64,000 bases of DNA from Leucobacter zeae. Its GTDB lineage: Bacteria > Actinomycetota > Actinomycetes > Actinomycetales > Microbacteriaceae. Both the position numbers and the translations under genes were made by a program. This document shows positions 8,940 through 17,498 of this stretch, piece after piece. The stretch is taken from the NCBI RefSeq assembly GCF_016758175.1, contig NZ_QYAB01000002.1:230703-294702 (forward strand), read 5' to 3'. Position 1 is the first letter of the stretch, and each line of letters starts with the position of its first letter. Under the pieces are notes generated by a model. It was not told the origin of the DNA and ran no database searches. It saw nothing but the letters and a program-made list of their open reading frames with translations.

Positions 8940-10475
8940 CTAGAGCTTCTGCTCCGTGACGACGTCCACGAGCTCGGTGCCGTAGGCCCCCGGCTCGGTG
9001 CCGTGGCCGATCTGCTGGTACACGGCGGGGTTGCGGCGCTTCAGCGCGCGACCCCACACGATCCCGATGATGCCTGCGACGAGCACGATGATCGGCAGCA
9101 CGTAGGTCGCCGCGGTCGGCGCCTCCTGGCCCATCTGCACGTGGAAGTTCGCGATGATCATGATGAACACCCACGCCAGCAGCGCGCCGGAGACGAGGGG
9201 CGCGACGAGGGTCGTCCACATCCCCAGGCCGCGGCGATCCCTGCGGAAGAACCCGATCACCGCGGCCGCGATGACGGCCATCAGCAGCACGAGGCCCATG
9301 GCGCCCGTGTTGGTGAGCCAGGTGAACATGGTGAGCACGGGGTACAGGAAGCCCACCTCGCCGAGGGCCGCGGCGCCCCCGGTCGCGCCGTGGATCGCGA
9401 AGCCGATCGTGACCACGAGCGCGATGGACGTCTGGGCGACCGAGCCCGCCCACGGGGCGCCGTGCTTCGAGGTGCCGGCGAACCACCCGGGCAGCACGCC
9501 CTCGCGCCCCAGCGAGAAGAAGTAGCGGGCGACCGCGTTGTGGAACGACTGCAGCGACGCGAAGAGGCTCGTGAGGAAGAGGATGTTCATGATGTCGACG
9601 AAGATCACGCTGACGTGGTCGGACATGAAGACGAACATGAGGTCGGGGCCCGACGCCTGGGAGGCGCCGACGATGTTCGACGGGCCGAGGCCGACCGAGA
9701 ACGCCCAGGCGCTGAACGCGTAGAAGAGCCCGATGATGGCGACGGCCGCGTATGTCGCACGCGGAACGGTCCGCTTCGGGTCCTTCGCCTCCTCGCCGTA
9801 GATGGCTGCGCCCTCGAAGCCCATGAACGCGGCGACGCCGAAGACGAGCACGATGCCGAGCGATGGGCCGAAGAGCTCGGCGGGGTTGAGCGTGGTCGCG
9901 GTCACGCCCTCCGGGGCGACGGCGAGCGAGACGATGTCGAAGACGATGACCACCAGGAACTCGAGCGCGACGAGCACGCCGAGCACCTTCGCCGAGAGAT
10001 CGACGCGGTTGACGCCGAGCACGCCGACGATCGCGATGCAGATGACGATCCACATCCACCACGGCGATGCGAAGCCGAACTTGGCTTCGAGGAACATCGA
10101 GAGCTGGAAGCCGAACAGGCCGTAGACGCCGATCTGCATCGCGTTGTAGGAGACGAGTGCGATGAGCGATGCGCCCACGCCGACCGGGCGGCCGAGCCCC
10201 TGCGCGATGTACGCGTAGAAGGCGCCGGCGTTCGTGACGTAGCGGCCCATGGCCGTGTATCCGACGGCGAAGACCGTGAGGATCGCCGCGATGAGCAGGA
10301 AGCCGAGCGGCACTCCGAGCGACTCGGTGACGGCGAACGACGTCGTGACGCCGCCTGCGACGACGGTCAGCGGTGCCGACGCCGCGATGATCATCAGGGT
10401 GATCGCCGGGACGCCGAGGGTGCGGCGGCTGAGCCCGTTGCCCTGCGGCGTTTCGGGTGCTGATGCGGTGTTCAT
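8940..10475 (-). CDS. APC-superfamily amino acid permease
   Basis: A 511-residue membrane protein with about 12 hydrophobic segments, matching the amino acid-polyamine-organocation family (AA_permease_2). Visible features are the N-terminal LGVPAITLMIIAASAPLTV helix, the TNAGAFYAYIAQGLGRP loop, and FMGFEGAAIYGEEAKDPKRT, the family's conserved segment. The start at 10475 has GGAAGGA upstream and removes a basic leader. It ends with a hydrophilic tail (RNPAVYQQIGHG). The gene is upstream of hutU on the same strand, so histidine or urocanate uptake is a reasonable guess, not shown by the sequence. Confidence 0.85.
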   Translation of the reverse strand: MNTASAPETPQGNGLSRRTLGVPAITLMIIAASAPLTVVAGGVTTSFAVTESLGVPLGFLLIAAILTVFAVGYTAMGRYVTNAGAFYAYIAQGLGRPVGVGASLIALVSYNAMQIGVYGLFGFQLSMFLEAKFGFASPWWMWIVICIAIVGVLGVNRVDLSAKVLGVLVALEFLVVIVFDIVSLAVAPEGVTATTLNPAELFGPSLGIVLVFGVAAFMGFEGAAIYGEEAKDPKRTVPRATYAAVAIIGLFYAFSAWAFSVGLGPSNIVGASQASGPDLMFVFMSDHVSVIFVDIMNILFLTSLFASLQSFHNAVARYFFSLGREGVLPGWFAGTSKHGAPWAGSVAQTSIALVVTIGFAIHGATGGAAALGEVGFLYPVLTMFTWLTNTGAMGLVLLMAVIAAAVIGFFRRDRRGLGMWTTLVAPLVSGALLAWVFIMIIANFHVQMGQEAPTAATYVLPIIVLVAGIIGIVWGRALKRRNPAVYQQIGHGTEPGAYGTELVDVVTEQKL

Positions 10476-10744
10476 GTCTGGTCCAGATCCTTCCGGAGTG
10501 CGACGGTGCACGATGCCGGCATCGACGCTGACGGGGGTGTGATCCGAGTGTAGGAAGGAAGGCGGCGCGGCACTACGGCGGGCGTATGCAGCGCGCGCAG
10601 AGCACATGTCGCAGAGCGAACGGCTGTCCAAGTGGATAGTCGAGTGCGGCCCCACGCCGGGACCCGGACGGTTCCGCTGCCGGCGCGATGCAGGCCATCG
10701 GGAACGCAGATGGCGCCGGGGTCCCCGGCGTCCCCGCCGCTCGG
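10476..10744. other. Intergenic region, permease to membrane protein
   Basis: These bases lie between two divergent genes and must hold the permease promoter on the minus strand. I see no repeat, strong palindrome or convincing reading frame here. Confidence 0.4.
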
Positions 10745-10750
10745 TAGGCT
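10745..10750 (+). promoter_or_regulatory. -10 box of a leaderless transcript
   Basis: TAGGCT lies 6 nt before the ATG at 10757, the same hexamer and spacing as before the IclR gene at 488. It would start the mRNA at or just before the AUG of the 20-codon frame described next. Confidence 0.45.
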
Positions 10751-10756
10751 GTGCCC

Positions 10757-10819
10757 ATGCACGCGATGATGCGACGAGGCGAGGGGCGCACCGGCCCGGA
10801 AGCCGCGGGTGCGTCGTGA
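10757..10819 (+). CDS. Short leaderless ORF coupled to the membrane protein
   Basis: A 20-codon frame begins at the ATG just behind the TAGGCT hexamer. Its TGA (10817-10819) overlaps the GTG start of the next gene in a GTGA. The peptide, starting MHAMMRRGEGR, shows no domain. The arrangement suggests that ribosomes loading on the leaderless start re-initiate at the GTG. It may simply be a translational entry point rather than a functional peptide. Confidence 0.3.
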   Translation: MHAMMRRGEGRTGPEAAGAS

Positions 10820-11358
10820 CGATCCTCGCAGGCACGGCGATGCTCGTATCGGGAGCGGTCTGCTTCTGCGGCGCGCTCGCGACGCGGCGCTGGCTCGGCA
10901 TCCTCGCCTCGGGGGCGATGCTGCTCGCGATGCTCGACCTCGCGCTGTGGCGCCTCGTGCCGGCGATCGTCTGGGCGCTGCTGCTGCTCATCGCCGGGGG
11001 CGCGCTCGGGAGCGCGTTGCGGCCCCGCGCGGACGCGCCGATGCAGCGCTGGCGGATCGGACGCGTGGCCGCGCTCGTGGCGGCGCTCGCGTATCTCTGC
11101 ATGGCATGGCTCGTCGTGATGCACGGCGGGGGCGGGGGATCCGCCGAGGCGGACGCCCCTGCGCCCGTGCACGCCGGTCACGCGATGGGCGGATCGGTGC
11201 TCGGCCTGATCCCGCTCGCGCTGTCGGCGCTGCTCGCGATGGTCCTCGGGGTGATCGCGGTCGTGGCGGTCGGCAGCCGGAGGCGCGTCCTGGCGCTCGA
11301 GGCCGGCGGCATGGGGGTGATGCTCGCGGCCATGCTCGGCGCGATGCTGGTGCCATGA
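10816..11358 (+). CDS. Small multi-pass membrane protein, unknown function
   Basis: About 180 residues with five hydrophobic segments: TILAGTAMLVSGAVCFCGAL, LGILASGAMLLAMLDLAL, VWALLLLIAGGALG, VAALVAALAYLCMAWLVVM, and a C-terminal pair around LALSALLAMVLGVIAVVAV. A His-rich periplasmic loop (VHAGHAMGG) lies between segments 4 and 5 and could bind metal. The GTG start was chosen because the frame before it is Arg-rich and not membrane-like. I do not recognise the family with confidence; DUF5134-like actinobacterial proteins look similar. Confidence 0.55.
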   Translation: MTILAGTAMLVSGAVCFCGALATRRWLGILASGAMLLAMLDLALWRLVPAIVWALLLLIAGGALGSALRPRADAPMQRWRIGRVAALVAALAYLCMAWLVVMHGGGGGSAEADAPAPVHAGHAMGGSVLGLIPLALSALLAMVLGVIAVVAVGSRRRVLALEAGGMGVMLAAMLGAMLVP

Positions 11359-11391
11359 TCCCGTGCTCCGGGGTCCCCGCAGGCGCAACGA

Positions 11392-11436
11392 CCGAGGCCC
11401 CGTTCCCCGCGATCATCGCGGGGAACGGGGCCTCGG
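11392..11436. terminator. Bidirectional terminator, 22-bp perfect stem
   Basis: Two 22-nt arms, CCGAGGCCCCGTTCCCC... and its exact complement, flank a single C. The 45-bp perfect inverted repeat lies between two convergent genes, 11 bp from the dioxygenase stop, and would terminate both. Confidence 0.8.
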
Positions 11437-11446
11437 CGGGTGCGGC

Positions 11447-12589
11447 CTAGAGCGTGTTGCCGAGCTTGAAGCCCTTCTCGCCGTCTTCGTCACGGGTGTA
11501 CGAGAACCCGTCGGCGCCGATGGTCACGGCCATCTCGCTGTCGTCCGTGCGCGCGACGACGGGCTGCGGGTTGCCGTCGAGGTCGAGCACGAGCGAGCCG
11601 TCGGTGTACCACGACGGCACGACCGGGTTGCCCCACCAGTCGCGGCGCTGGTTGTCGTGCACGTCCCACGTGACGACCGGGTTGTCGGGGTCTCCCGTGT
11701 AGTAGTCCTGCGTGTAGATCTCGACGCGGTGCCCGTCGGGATCGCGCAGGTACAGGTAGAACGCGTTCGAGACGCCGTGTCGGCCGGGGCCGCGCTCGAT
11801 GCTGTCCGAGCGGCGCAGCGAGCCCAGCTTGTCGCAGATCGCGAGGATGTTGTGCTTCTCGTGCGTCGCGAAGCACACGTGGTGCATGCGCGGGCCGTCG
11901 CCGCCGGTCATGGCGGTGTCGTGCACGGTCGGCTTGCGGCGCATCCACGCGGCGTAGACGGTGCCCTCGTGGTCCTGGATGTCCTCCGTCACCCGGAACC
12001 CGAGGTTCTGCATGAACCCGACCGCGCGCGGAACATCCGGCGTGATCTGGTTGAAGTGGTCGAGGCGCACGAGCTCGCCCGGGATGTGCAGGTCGTAGCG
12101 CCACGACATCCGCTCGGTGTGCTCGGTCTGGTAGAAGAACTCGTAGGGGAACCCGAGCGGGTCGACCACGCGCACCGAGTCGCCGATGCCGGTCACGAAA
12201 CCGTTCGGGTTGCGGCGCACCTCGCAGCCGAGCTCCTCGTAGAACGCGACCGCGAGGTCGAGGTCCTCGGGCGTGCGCACCCGGTAGGAGAACGCGGCGA
12301 CGGCCGCGACCGGGCCCTTGCGGAGCACCAGGTTGTGGTGGATGAACTCCTCGGTCGAGCGCAGGTAGATCGCCTCGTCGTCCTCGGTGGTCACGTACAG
12401 CCCGAGCACGTCGACGTAGAACTCGCGCGATGCCGCGAGGTCGGTGACGATGAGCTCCATGTAGGCGCAGCGCAGGATGTCCGGCGCGGGCGAGGTGGGA
12501 GTCGGGATCGGGTTCTCGGACTGGATCGGGGCCTCCTTGGTGACCCAGAACCCGGCCGACTGCTTGTCTGCTTCGTTGAGCTTTGCCAT
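11447..12589 (-). CDS. hpaD: Homoprotocatechuate 2,3-dioxygenase
   Basis: A 380-residue type I extradiol dioxygenase (vicinal oxygen chelate fold) that opens the ring of 3,4-dihydroxyphenylacetate to 5-carboxymethyl-2-hydroxymuconate semialdehyde. The 2-His-1-Glu metal site is visible as H178 (RLDHFNQ), H237 (MHHVCFA) and E290 (HRVEIYTQ). The second-sphere acid/base His is H223 (TVHDTA). These are at a constant +23 offset from the numbering I recall for Brevibacterium HPCD (H155, H214, E267, H200), with a correspondingly longer N-terminus. AAGGAAG precedes the ATG. The enzyme is of the Brevibacterium/Arthrobacter type, unrelated to the type II HpaD of E. coli. hpaE lies upstream on the same strand. 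Confidence 0.93.
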   Translation of the reverse strand: MAKLNEADKQSAGFWVTKEAPIQSENPIPTPTSPAPDILRCAYMELIVTDLAASREFYVDVLGLYVTTEDDEAIYLRSTEEFIHHNLVLRKGPVAAVAAFSYRVRTPEDLDLAVAFYEELGCEVRRNPNGFVTGIGDSVRVVDPLGFPYEFFYQTEHTERMSWRYDLHIPGELVRLDHFNQITPDVPRAVGFMQNLGFRVTEDIQDHEGTVYAAWMRRKPTVHDTAMTGGDGPRMHHVCFATHEKHNILAICDKLGSLRRSDSIERGPGRHGVSNAFYLYLRDPDGHRVEIYTQDYYTGDPDNPVVTWDVHDNQRRDWWGNPVVPSWYTDGSLVLDLDGNPQPVVARTDDSEMAVTIGADGFSYTRDEDGEKGFKLGNTL

Positions 12590-12652
12590 GTTCGCTTCCT
12601 TGCGTGGTTCCCGTCATGCCGCGCGACGGAGGAGTCGCGGCATCTCGGCGAG

Positions 12653-12680
12653 ATCCTGCGACTCGTTCCTCGCGCAGGAT
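12653..12680 (+). repeat. Interspersed hairpin repeat, copy 2
   Basis: ATCCTGCG and CGCAGGAT arms flank ACTCGTTCCTCG, followed by GATGACGG. It matches the copy at 6713-6742. It fills the hpaE-hpaD gap. Confidence 0.55.
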
Positions 12681-12696
12681 GACGGGGGAATGGGGA

Positions 12697-14193
12697 TTAC
12701 TTGCTCGCGCCGAACCGGGGCGAGTGCGCCTCGTTGAGCGTGATGTGGACGGCCTGCTGATCGGTGTAGAAGTCGATCGAGCGGTAGCCGCCCTCGTGCC
12801 CGAGGCCCGAGGCCTTGACCCCGCCGAACGGCGTCCGCAGGTCGCGCACGTTGTTCGAGTTGAGCCACACCATGCCGGCTTCGACCGACTGCGCGAAGTT
12901 GTGCGCGCGCTTGAGGTTCGAGGTCCAGATGTAGGCCGCGAGGCCGTACTTGGTGTTGTTCGCGAGCGCGAGCGCCTCCTCGTCGGTGTCGAAGGGGGTG
13001 ATGGCGACGACCGGGCCGAAGATCTCCTCCTGGAAGATGCGCGCGTCGGGGGAGACGTCGGCGAACACCGTCGGGGCGACGTAGTTGCCCGTGGGGAAGC
13101 CCTCGGGCCGTCCGCCGCCGGCGACGAGCCGGCCCTCGCCCTTGCCGATCTCGACGTAGCTCATGACCTTCGCGTAGTGCTCGGGGTGCACGAGCGCGCC
13201 GACCTCCGTCGCGGGGTCGCTCGGCAGACCGACGACCACGTTCTTCGCGCGCTCGGCGTACCGCTCCACGAACTCGTCGTAGATGTCGCGCTGCACCAGG
13301 ATGCGGCTGCCCGCGGTGCACCGCTCGCCGTTCAGGCTGAACACGCCGAACACGGTGGCGTCGAGCGCGGCGTCGAGGTCGGCGTCGGCGAAGACGACGG
13401 CGGGGCTCTTGCCTCCGAGCTCCATCGAGAGGCCCTTGAGGAACGGGGCGGCGTTGCCGAAGATGAGCGATCCCGTGCTGCTCTCGCCGGTGAACGAGAT
13501 GAGGGGGACGTCGGGGTGCTTCACGAGCGCGTCGCCCGCCTCCTCGCCGAGGCCGTTGACGAGGTTGAAGACGCCGTCGGGGACCCCGGCCTCGCGGAAG
13601 ATCTCGGCCCAGAGCGACGCCGAGAGCGGAGTGAACTCGGCGGGCTTCAGCACGACCGTGTTGCCGGTCGCGAGCGCCGGGCCGAGCTTCCACGACTCGA
13701 GCATGAACGGGGTGTTCCACGGGGTGATGAGGCCGGCGACGCCGATGGGCTTGCGGTTGACGTAGTTCACCTGGCGGCCGGGCACCTTGAAGGTGTCGTC
13801 GTGCTGCGCCACGATCAGGTCGGCGAAGAAGCGGAAGTTCTCGGCCGCGCGGCGGGCCTGGCCCTTCGCCTGGGTGATCGGCAGGCCCGAGTCGAAGCTC
13901 TCGAGCTCGGCGAGCTGCGCGTCGCGCGACTCGACGATGTCGGCCACGCGGTGGAGCACCCGCGAGCGCTCGCGGGGGAGCATCCGCGGCCACGGACCCT
14001 CGTCGAAGGCGCGCTTCGCTGCGGCCACCGCGAGGTCGATGTCGGCCTGCTGGCCCGCGGATGCACGGATGTAGTTCTCGTTGGTGACGGGATCGAGGAC
14101 GTCGAACTCCTCGCCGCCGACGGAGTCGACGAACGCGCCGTCGATGAAGTGGCGGATCTTGTCGGGGAGCCCTGCTGGCTGCTCGTGGGTCAT
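12697..14193 (-). CDS. hpaE: 5-carboxymethyl-2-hydroxymuconate semialdehyde dehydrogenase
   Basis: A 498-residue NAD-dependent aldehyde dehydrogenase acting on the ring-cleavage product of the dioxygenase. Visible are the ITPWNTPFMLESWKLGPALATGN cofactor region start, the SFTGESSTG turn, the general-base Glu in SMELGGKSP, the nucleophile Cys in NGERCTAGSR, and the C-terminal LNSNNVRDLRTPFGGVKASG segment typical of HpaE. The start was moved from a TTG to the ATG at 14193, which has GGAGAG just upstream. The gene lies between the GntR regulator and the dioxygenase in what looks like one transcript. Confidence 0.92.
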   Translation of the reverse strand: MTHEQPAGLPDKIRHFIDGAFVDSVGGEEFDVLDPVTNENYIRASAGQQADIDLAVAAAKRAFDEGPWPRMLPRERSRVLHRVADIVESRDAQLAELESFDSGLPITQAKGQARRAAENFRFFADLIVAQHDDTFKVPGRQVNYVNRKPIGVAGLITPWNTPFMLESWKLGPALATGNTVVLKPAEFTPLSASLWAEIFREAGVPDGVFNLVNGLGEEAGDALVKHPDVPLISFTGESSTGSLIFGNAAPFLKGLSMELGGKSPAVVFADADLDAALDATVFGVFSLNGERCTAGSRILVQRDIYDEFVERYAERAKNVVVGLPSDPATEVGALVHPEHYAKVMSYVEIGKGEGRLVAGGGRPEGFPTGNYVAPTVFADVSPDARIFQEEIFGPVVAITPFDTDEEALALANNTKYGLAAYIWTSNLKRAHNFAQSVEAGMVWLNSNNVRDLRTPFGGVKASGLGHEGGYRSIDFYTDQQAVHITLNEAHSPRFGASK

Positions 14194-14250
14194 GGTTCTC
14201 TCCAATGGGTTCTGGATGGAAACGGGGTCGGGGTGTCTGGGGCGCGGAGC

Positions 14251-14925
14251 TCAGGCTGCGGGCTCGGTGCGGTGACGATGTTCGTCGGAGTAGGCGAGCA
14301 CCGCGTCGAGCGTCGCCGTGCGGTGCGCCCGCGCGACGGCCTCGATCTCGGCCGCAGGCGCACGGCGCTCGATGAGATCGAGGATCCGCTCGTGCTCGTC
14401 GACCGACTCCTGCGCCCGGCCGGGCACGAAGCTGAAGGACGAGTTGCGGAGCACCTTCATGCGGCTCCAGCCCCGGTGCACCAGGTCGAGGATGTGGGGG
14501 TTCGGGCAGCTCTCGAAGAGCACGCTGTGGAACTCGAGGTTCAGCGCCGTGAACGACTGCGGGTCGAACGCCTCGAGGGTCGCGCGCATGGTGGCGTTGA
14601 CCGCGCGGGCACGCTCGATCTGCTCAGCGGTGATGGCGGGTGCCGCGAGTGCGGTCGCGGCACCCTCGACGAGCGCGAGCGTCTGCATCGTGTGGAGGTA
14701 CTCGGTCTCCTTGATGAGCGAGACCTGGGCCCCGACGTTGCGTTCGAACGTCACGAGCTGCTCGGCCTCCAGGCGGCGGATCGCCTCGCGTACCGGCACG
14801 ACCGACATCCCGAGCTCGTTCGCGATGGGCGCCAGCACCAGGCGGTAGCCCGGCACGTACTGGCCGTCGTCGATCCGTCCCCTGATCAGGCGGTAGGCCC
14901 GCTCCGACTTCGATTCGGCTGCCAT
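14251..14925 (-). CDS. GntR-family (FadR-type) regulator of the hpa genes
   Basis: A 224-residue protein with an N-terminal winged helix (residues 1-70; ELGMSVVPVREAIRRLEAEQLV) and an all-helical FCD effector domain with metal-type ligands in LNLEFHSVLFE and the later VDEHERILDLIERR. Its ATG lies 2 bp after the hpaG stop codon, so it is translated with hpaG. It is the only regulator inside the cluster, and near-identical palindromes precede hpaG and hpaH, so it probably represses these two transcripts with a pathway intermediate as inducer. That role is inferred. Confidence 0.88.
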   Translation of the reverse strand: MAAESKSERAYRLIRGRIDDGQYVPGYRLVLAPIANELGMSVVPVREAIRRLEAEQLVTFERNVGAQVSLIKETEYLHTMQTLALVEGAATALAAPAITAEQIERARAVNATMRATLEAFDPQSFTALNLEFHSVLFESCPNPHILDLVHRGWSRMKVLRNSSFSFVPGRAQESVDEHERILDLIERRAPAAEIEAVARAHRTATLDAVLAYSDEHRHRTEPAA

Positions 14926-14927
14926 GG

Positions 14928-16469
14928 TCAGGCCTGCGATCCTGCGGTCGTCGCCGCGCGGGAGCGCTCGTACTCCGCCCGCCAAGCCGCATTCATCGGG
15001 AACAGTCCGTCGACGGGGTGGCCCTCGGCCACGCGAGCGGCGACCCAGGCGTCCGCGTCCTCCTGGGCGGCGGCTTCGGCGGCGACCTCGGCGAGCAGTG
15101 CCGGCGGGATCACGATGACGCCGTCCCGGTCGCCCATGATGATGTCGCCCGGCTGCACGGCGGCCCCGCCGCAGGCGATCGTGACGTCGGTCTCCCACGG
15201 CACGTGCTTGCGGCCAAGCACGCTCGGGTGCGCGCCCTGCGAGAAGACGGGGATGTCGAACTCCTCGACGGCCGCGAAGTCGCGCACGCCGCCGTCGGTG
15301 ACGATGCCGACGGCTCCTCTGACCTGGGCGCGCAGGGCGAGCACGTCGCCGACCGTGCCGGTGCTCGGGATCCCGCGGGCCTCGACGACGATGACCTCAC
15401 CCGGCTCGACGGTGTCGAAGGCGCGCTTCTGGGCATTGAATCCGCCGCCGAACGCCGTGAACAGGTCGGGGCGGAACGGGATCATGCGGAGCGTCTTGGC
15501 GGTGCCGAGGATCGTGTCGCCCTCGTGATTCGGGTGCACGCCGTCGATGAAGATGTCGACGTATCCGCGTTTGCGCAGCGCTGCCGACACGGTCGCGACC
15601 GCAACGCCGTCGAGCAGAGCGCGGATCTCGTCCGTGAGCGGCCCGGCCGAGGTCGGAGCAGCGGCCGCCGCGACGTCGGAATCCAGCGGCGACGCCTTGC
15701 CAGCGGCGACGGCAGCGGCGTGCGCCGCCTCGTCGCCCCAGGCCTCGACCCGCTGCCGGTCGTCGATCGCGGGCTTGGTGCCGAAGTCGCCGAAGGGCAC
15801 GACGCCCTGGACGACGGTGGTCGCGAGGCGCCCCGTCGTCGGCGCTCCGGCCGCTCCCGGTGCGTCGACTTCGACCTCGACCACGTCGCCGGGCACCACG
15901 ACGGAGGAGCCCGCCGGGGTGCCCGTGAGGATGACGTCGCCGGTCTCGAGCGTCATGTGCTGCGACAGGTCTGCGACGAGCTGGCCGAAGGGGAACTTGA
16001 GCGTGTCGCTCGTGTCGTCCTGCACGAGCTCGCCGTTGACCCAGGTGCGCACGCGCCAGGCGTCCTGCGCGATGCCGTCGGTCGGGATCGCGGCCGGGCC
16101 GATGGGGGTGAACCCGTCGCCGCCCTTGTTGCGCACGTTGGATCCCTTGTCGGCCGCGCGGAGGTCGTAGAGACCGAAGTCGTTCGCCGCCGTGACCTGC
16201 GCGACGTGCCTCCAGCCGTCCTCGGGCGAGACCCGGCGGGCGGGCTCTCCGATCACGAGGGCGACCTCGCCCTCGAACGCGAGCAGCTCGGTTCCGGCCG
16301 GCAGCTCGATCGTGCCGCCAGAGGGGGCGAGCGACGACGCCGGCTTGAAGAAGTAGGAGGGGAACTCCGGGGTGCGCCCGCGCTGCTCGATGCGCGACGG
16401 GTAGTTCAGGTGGACGGCGATGATCTTGCCGGGCGTCTCGATGCCCAGCTCGGCGGATCCGTACGTCAT
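14928..16469 (-). CDS. hpaG: FAH-domain isomerase/decarboxylase fused to an RraA-like domain
   Basis: About 513 residues in two parts. Residues 1-240 form a fumarylacetoacetate-hydrolase domain with metal-site motifs EGEVALVIG, AANDFGLYDLR, and the signature DVILTGTPAGSS. After a short Ala-rich linker, residues about 270-510 form an RraA/HMG-aldolase-like domain with GIVTDGGVRDF and the phosphate-loop-like GDRDGVIVIPP. In enterobacteria HpaG consists of two FAH repeats that decarboxylate and isomerise the HpaE product. Here the second FAH is replaced by an RraA-type domain, a family with known oxaloacetate decarboxylase and aldolase members. The ATG at 16469 has GAGG upstream; an in-frame GTG at 16484 lacks one. 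Confidence 0.88.
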   Translation of the reverse strand: MTYGSAELGIETPGKIIAVHLNYPSRIEQRGRTPEFPSYFFKPASSLAPSGGTIELPAGTELLAFEGEVALVIGEPARRVSPEDGWRHVAQVTAANDFGLYDLRAADKGSNVRNKGGDGFTPIGPAAIPTDGIAQDAWRVRTWVNGELVQDDTSDTLKFPFGQLVADLSQHMTLETGDVILTGTPAGSSVVVPGDVVEVEVDAPGAAGAPTTGRLATTVVQGVVPFGDFGTKPAIDDRQRVEAWGDEAAHAAAVAAGKASPLDSDVAAAAAPTSAGPLTDEIRALLDGVAVATVSAALRKRGYVDIFIDGVHPNHEGDTILGTAKTLRMIPFRPDLFTAFGGGFNAQKRAFDTVEPGEVIVVEARGIPSTGTVGDVLALRAQVRGAVGIVTDGGVRDFAAVEEFDIPVFSQGAHPSVLGRKHVPWETDVTIACGGAAVQPGDIIMGDRDGVIVIPPALLAEVAAEAAAQEDADAWVAARVAEGHPVDGLFPMNAAWRAEYERSRAATTAGSQA

Positions 16470-16498
16470 GGCAACCTCGCTCACTTGTTGTATTTCAA

Positions 16499-16510
16499 AT
16501 CATATACGAT
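16499..16510 (-). promoter_or_regulatory. Operator candidate before hpaG
   Basis: ATCATATACGAT differs by one base from the perfect palindrome before hpaH (ATCGTATACGAT). It overlaps a TATGAT -10-like hexamer for hpaG on the minus strand, as expected for a repressor site. It is likely bound by the GntR protein encoded in the cluster. Confidence 0.6.
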
Positions 16511-16566
16511 TCTGGGCGATCGGGGAAGCGGGCCCGGCTCGGGGTTCTCCGGACCCGTCGCCAGGA

Positions 16567-16631
16567 GCACCGATCCAGCGAACGAATATCCGGATTCCCG
16601 GAGAATCGATATGCGTTCGCCGAATCGGTGC
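16567..16631. repeat. Inverted-repeat element with GCACCGATTC ends, copy C
   Basis: GCACCGATCC at the left and GAATCGGTGC at the right are 9/10 complementary. Inner arms GCGAACG and CGTTCGC extend the hairpin. The left half matches the two copies near 51.4-51.7 kb. It is a non-coding, MITE-like element between hpaI and hpaG. Confidence 0.6.
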
Positions 16632-16670
16632 CGCTGGAGCACTGACCGCCTCCCGAATCGGCGACGGCCC

Positions 16671-17498
16671 TCAGTAGCTCGCGCGGGGTGCGTGGTCGGC
16701 GTCGTCCGCCGGGGTGAAGCGCTCGACCAGGGCCTCGGTCTGCCTGGCGAGGATCGCGACATCGGCGCCGACGGCGACGAACGACGCCCCTGCCGCGAGA
16801 TACCGATCGGCGTCCGCCGGCACGAACGCGTTGACCCCGACCGGTTTGCCCGCGGCGACGCCGGCCTCGATCGCGCGGAGCACGCCCGCGACGACGTCCG
16901 GGTGGTTCTGCTGGCCGAGCAGGCCCATCGAGGCGGCGAGGTCCGAGGGTCCGACGAAGATCGCGTCGACGCCGTCGACCGCGACGATCCGCTCGACGTC
17001 GCCGACCGCGGTCGCCGACTCGATCTGCACCGTCAGGCTGATCGTGCCGCCTGCGCGGGCGAGGTACCCGTCGACGCGGTTCCAGCGCGCGGAGCGCGCG
17101 AGCGCCGATCCGACGCCGCGCACGCCGCCGCCCACCGACCCGTCCGGGTAGCGGACGGCGCGCACGATCTCGGCGGCCTGCTCGGCGGAGTCCACCATGG
17201 GGATGAGCAGGTTCTGGGCGCCGAGGTCGAGGTACTGCTTGATGAGCACGGTGTCGCCGAAGGGCGGACGCACGAGCGGGGCCACGGGGTATGCCGACAT
17301 CGCGTGCAGCTGCGCGAGTACGGATTCGATGCCGTTGGGGGAGTGCTCGGCGTCGAGCAGCACCCAGTCGCAGCCGCTGCCCGCCACGATCTCGGCGGTC
17401 ACCGGGCTGCCGGCGCAGGCCCAGAGGCCGATGAGCGGGCGGTCCGCATCGGCCAGGCGCTCGCGGAGCGTCGGGGGGAGCGCTACACGAACCGGCAT
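16671..17498 (-). CDS. hpaI: HpcH/HpaI-type 2-oxo acid aldolase
   Basis: A 275-residue class II (metal-dependent) aldolase of the HpcH/HpaI family, which splits 4-hydroxy-2-oxo-heptane-1,7-dioate to pyruvate and succinate semialdehyde. Family residues are visible: the base His in LLDAEHSP, the pyruvate-binding Arg in APLVRPPFGD, the metal Glu in VQIESATAVGDVE, and the metal Asp in FVGPSDLAASMG. The ATG at 17498 lies inside the end of hpaH (16-bp overlap), showing translational coupling. The succinate semialdehyde made here could be oxidised by the GabD-like enzyme at 39.1 kb. Confidence 0.92.
   Translation of the reverse strand: MPVRVALPPTLRERLADADRPLIGLWACAGSPVTAEIVAGSGCDWVLLDAEHSPNGIESVLAQLHAMSAYPVAPLVRPPFGDTVLIKQYLDLGAQNLLIPMVDSAEQAAEIVRAVRYPDGSVGGGVRGVGSALARSARWNRVDGYLARAGGTISLTVQIESATAVGDVERIVAVDGVDAIFVGPSDLAASMGLLGQQNHPDVVAGVLRAIEAGVAAGKPVGVNAFVPADADRYLAAGASFVAVGADVAILARQTEALVERFTPADDADHAPRASY

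Noticed and set aside
14251..15198. Longer GntR protein with an Arg-rich N-terminus
   Set aside because: The extension is hpaG read in another frame; the ATG 2 bp after the hpaG stop gives a normal FadR-type length.
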